DNA of 6,116 bases from Candidatus Solincola tengchongensis (GTDB taxonomy: Bacteria > Actinomycetota > Geothermincolia > Geothermincolales > RBG-13-55-18): positions 9,993-16,108 of the forward strand of contig MU158614.1 of the NCBI GenBank assembly GCA_015711895.1, read 5' to 3'. A model generated the notes under the pieces. It worked only from the letters and a program-made list of their open reading frames with translations. It had not been told where the DNA came from and did not search any database. Positions 5,898-6,116 of the stretch are shown piece by piece. Numbering within the stretch: the first letter of the stretch is position 1; each line of letters begins with the position of its first letter. The translations under genes were made by a program, and so were the position numbers.

Positions 5898-5920
5898 CCT
5901 GCGCAAACGCGTGGCGCAGG
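5898..5920 (-). terminator. GC-rich stem-loop, possible terminator of the minus-strand gene
   Basis: CCTGCGC (5898-5904) pairs perfectly with GCGCAGG (5914-5920) around a 9-nt loop, with a further T-G wobble at 5897/5921. Read on the minus strand it begins 15 bases past the stop of the small ORF and is followed by a mildly T-containing stretch (AGTTGCCTTGTTGCC), a plausible weak terminator. On the plus strand no T run follows. Confidence 0.4.
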
Positions 5921-5935
5921 GATCTCGAGAGAATG

Positions 5936-6094
5936 TCATGCCCCGACCCGGCTCGAGGCCGCCTCGGCGGCCCTTCCCTCCACTCCCTCCAGGCATTTCG
6001 CTTCGCAGACCAGGCGTATAACCTCCTCCAGACACCTCGCTTCGCAGGCCAGGCGTAGAGCCATGTCTTTCAGATCGAACCATTGAAAGATCAC
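5936..6094 (-). CDS. Small unrecognised protein with twin CX3C repeat (may extend past the window)
   Basis: Not recognised. From a GTG at 6092-6094 the product would be 52 residues, but the frame is open to the window edge, giving 59 codons in view, so this may be the C-terminal end of a longer protein. Two 13-residue repeats stand side by side, ALRLACEARCLEE and VIRLVCEAKCLEG, yielding CX3C-X8-CX3C, followed by an Ala/Glu-rich tail ending in VGA. The DNA repeat has a 39-bp period, exactly 13 codons. This frame ends many codons in G or C, unlike the overlapping alternative frame, which is Gly/Arg/Ser-rich. The ribosome site GGAAAGGGG at 6102-6110 lies 7 nt before the GTG and supports a complete mini-protein. 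It converges on the lipoprotein gene. Function cannot be assigned. Confidence 0.5.
   Translation of the reverse strand: MIFQWFDLKDMALRLACEARCLEEVIRLVCEAKCLEGVEGRAAEAASSRVGA
5987..6061. repeat. Two tandem 36-bp repeat copies with 39-bp period
   Basis: Bases 5987-6022 and 6026-6061 agree at 30 of 36 positions; the core 5998-6018 and 6037-6057 differ at one base of 21. The period is a multiple of three, and the copies encode the two CX3C units of the minus-strand ORF, which supports that frame as coding. The repeat looks like a recent internal duplication. Confidence 0.7.
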
Positions 6095-6101
6095 CGCTTT
6101 A

Positions 6102-6110
6102 CCCCTTTCC
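6102..6110 (-). promoter_or_regulatory. Possible ribosome binding site of the small minus-strand ORF
   Basis: Read on the minus strand, GGAAAGGGG precedes the GTG at 6094 by 7 nt and matches the anti-Shine-Dalgarno closely. It is the main reason for proposing that the ORF starts inside the window instead of being the tail of a longer gene. Confidence 0.35.
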
Positions 6111-6116
6111 GTTTGC

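Noticed and set aside
5415..6083. 222-codon minus-strand frame with repeated TPGLRSE
   Set aside because: Its repeat is the same 39-bp DNA repeat read in another frame. The third-position base choice is poor and most of the frame is antisense to the lipoprotein; the CX3C frame is the better reading.

Overview
The window is a GC-rich bacterial chromosome segment. All four long genes are on the plus strand, and a short minus-strand gene converges on them at the right edge. The LytR-CpsA-Psr (LCP) cell-wall protein points to a Gram-positive-type envelope. GTG and TTG starts, many AGG/AGA arginine codons and some ATA isoleucine codons in a GC-rich background would suit a deep-branching actinobacterial or high-GC Firmicutes-like lineage better than a streptomycete. 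That assignment is inference; nothing here names the organism.

Layout. (1) 1-1694: xseA (5' end cut by the window) and xseB, the two subunits of exodeoxyribonuclease VII. (2) 1695-1943: a 249-bp gap with a consensus -10 box (TATAAT), then about 130 nt of nested inverted repeats that look like a structured, possibly switching, leader RNA. (3) 1944-3293: a membrane-anchored LCP protein with a C-terminal LytR_C domain. (4) 3294-3500: a short gap with a promoter-like TAGAAT box. (5) 3501-4421: a ten-helix EamA/DMT-family transporter. (6) 4422-4761: a 340-bp gap without a convincing gene, holding stem-loops, a terminator-like hairpin with a T run, and an extended -10 promoter. (7) 4762-5796: a lipoprotein of the basic membrane protein (BMP/PnrA-like) substrate-binding family. 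(8) 5797-5935: a short convergent intergenic stretch rich in small repeats and palindromes. (9) 5936-right edge, minus strand: a small cysteine-patterned ORF built on an in-phase 13-codon repeat, not recognised.

How the genes relate. Only xseA and xseB form an obvious functional pair. The LCP, EamA and BMP genes are each separated by 180-340 bp with their own promoter-like boxes, so the segment reads as a string of mostly independent transcription units rather than one pathway operon. No mobile element, CRISPR array, tRNA or rRNA was seen. The best leads for novelty are the competing GGTTCC/GGAACC pairings in the LCP leader and the twin CX3C mini-protein at the right edge.
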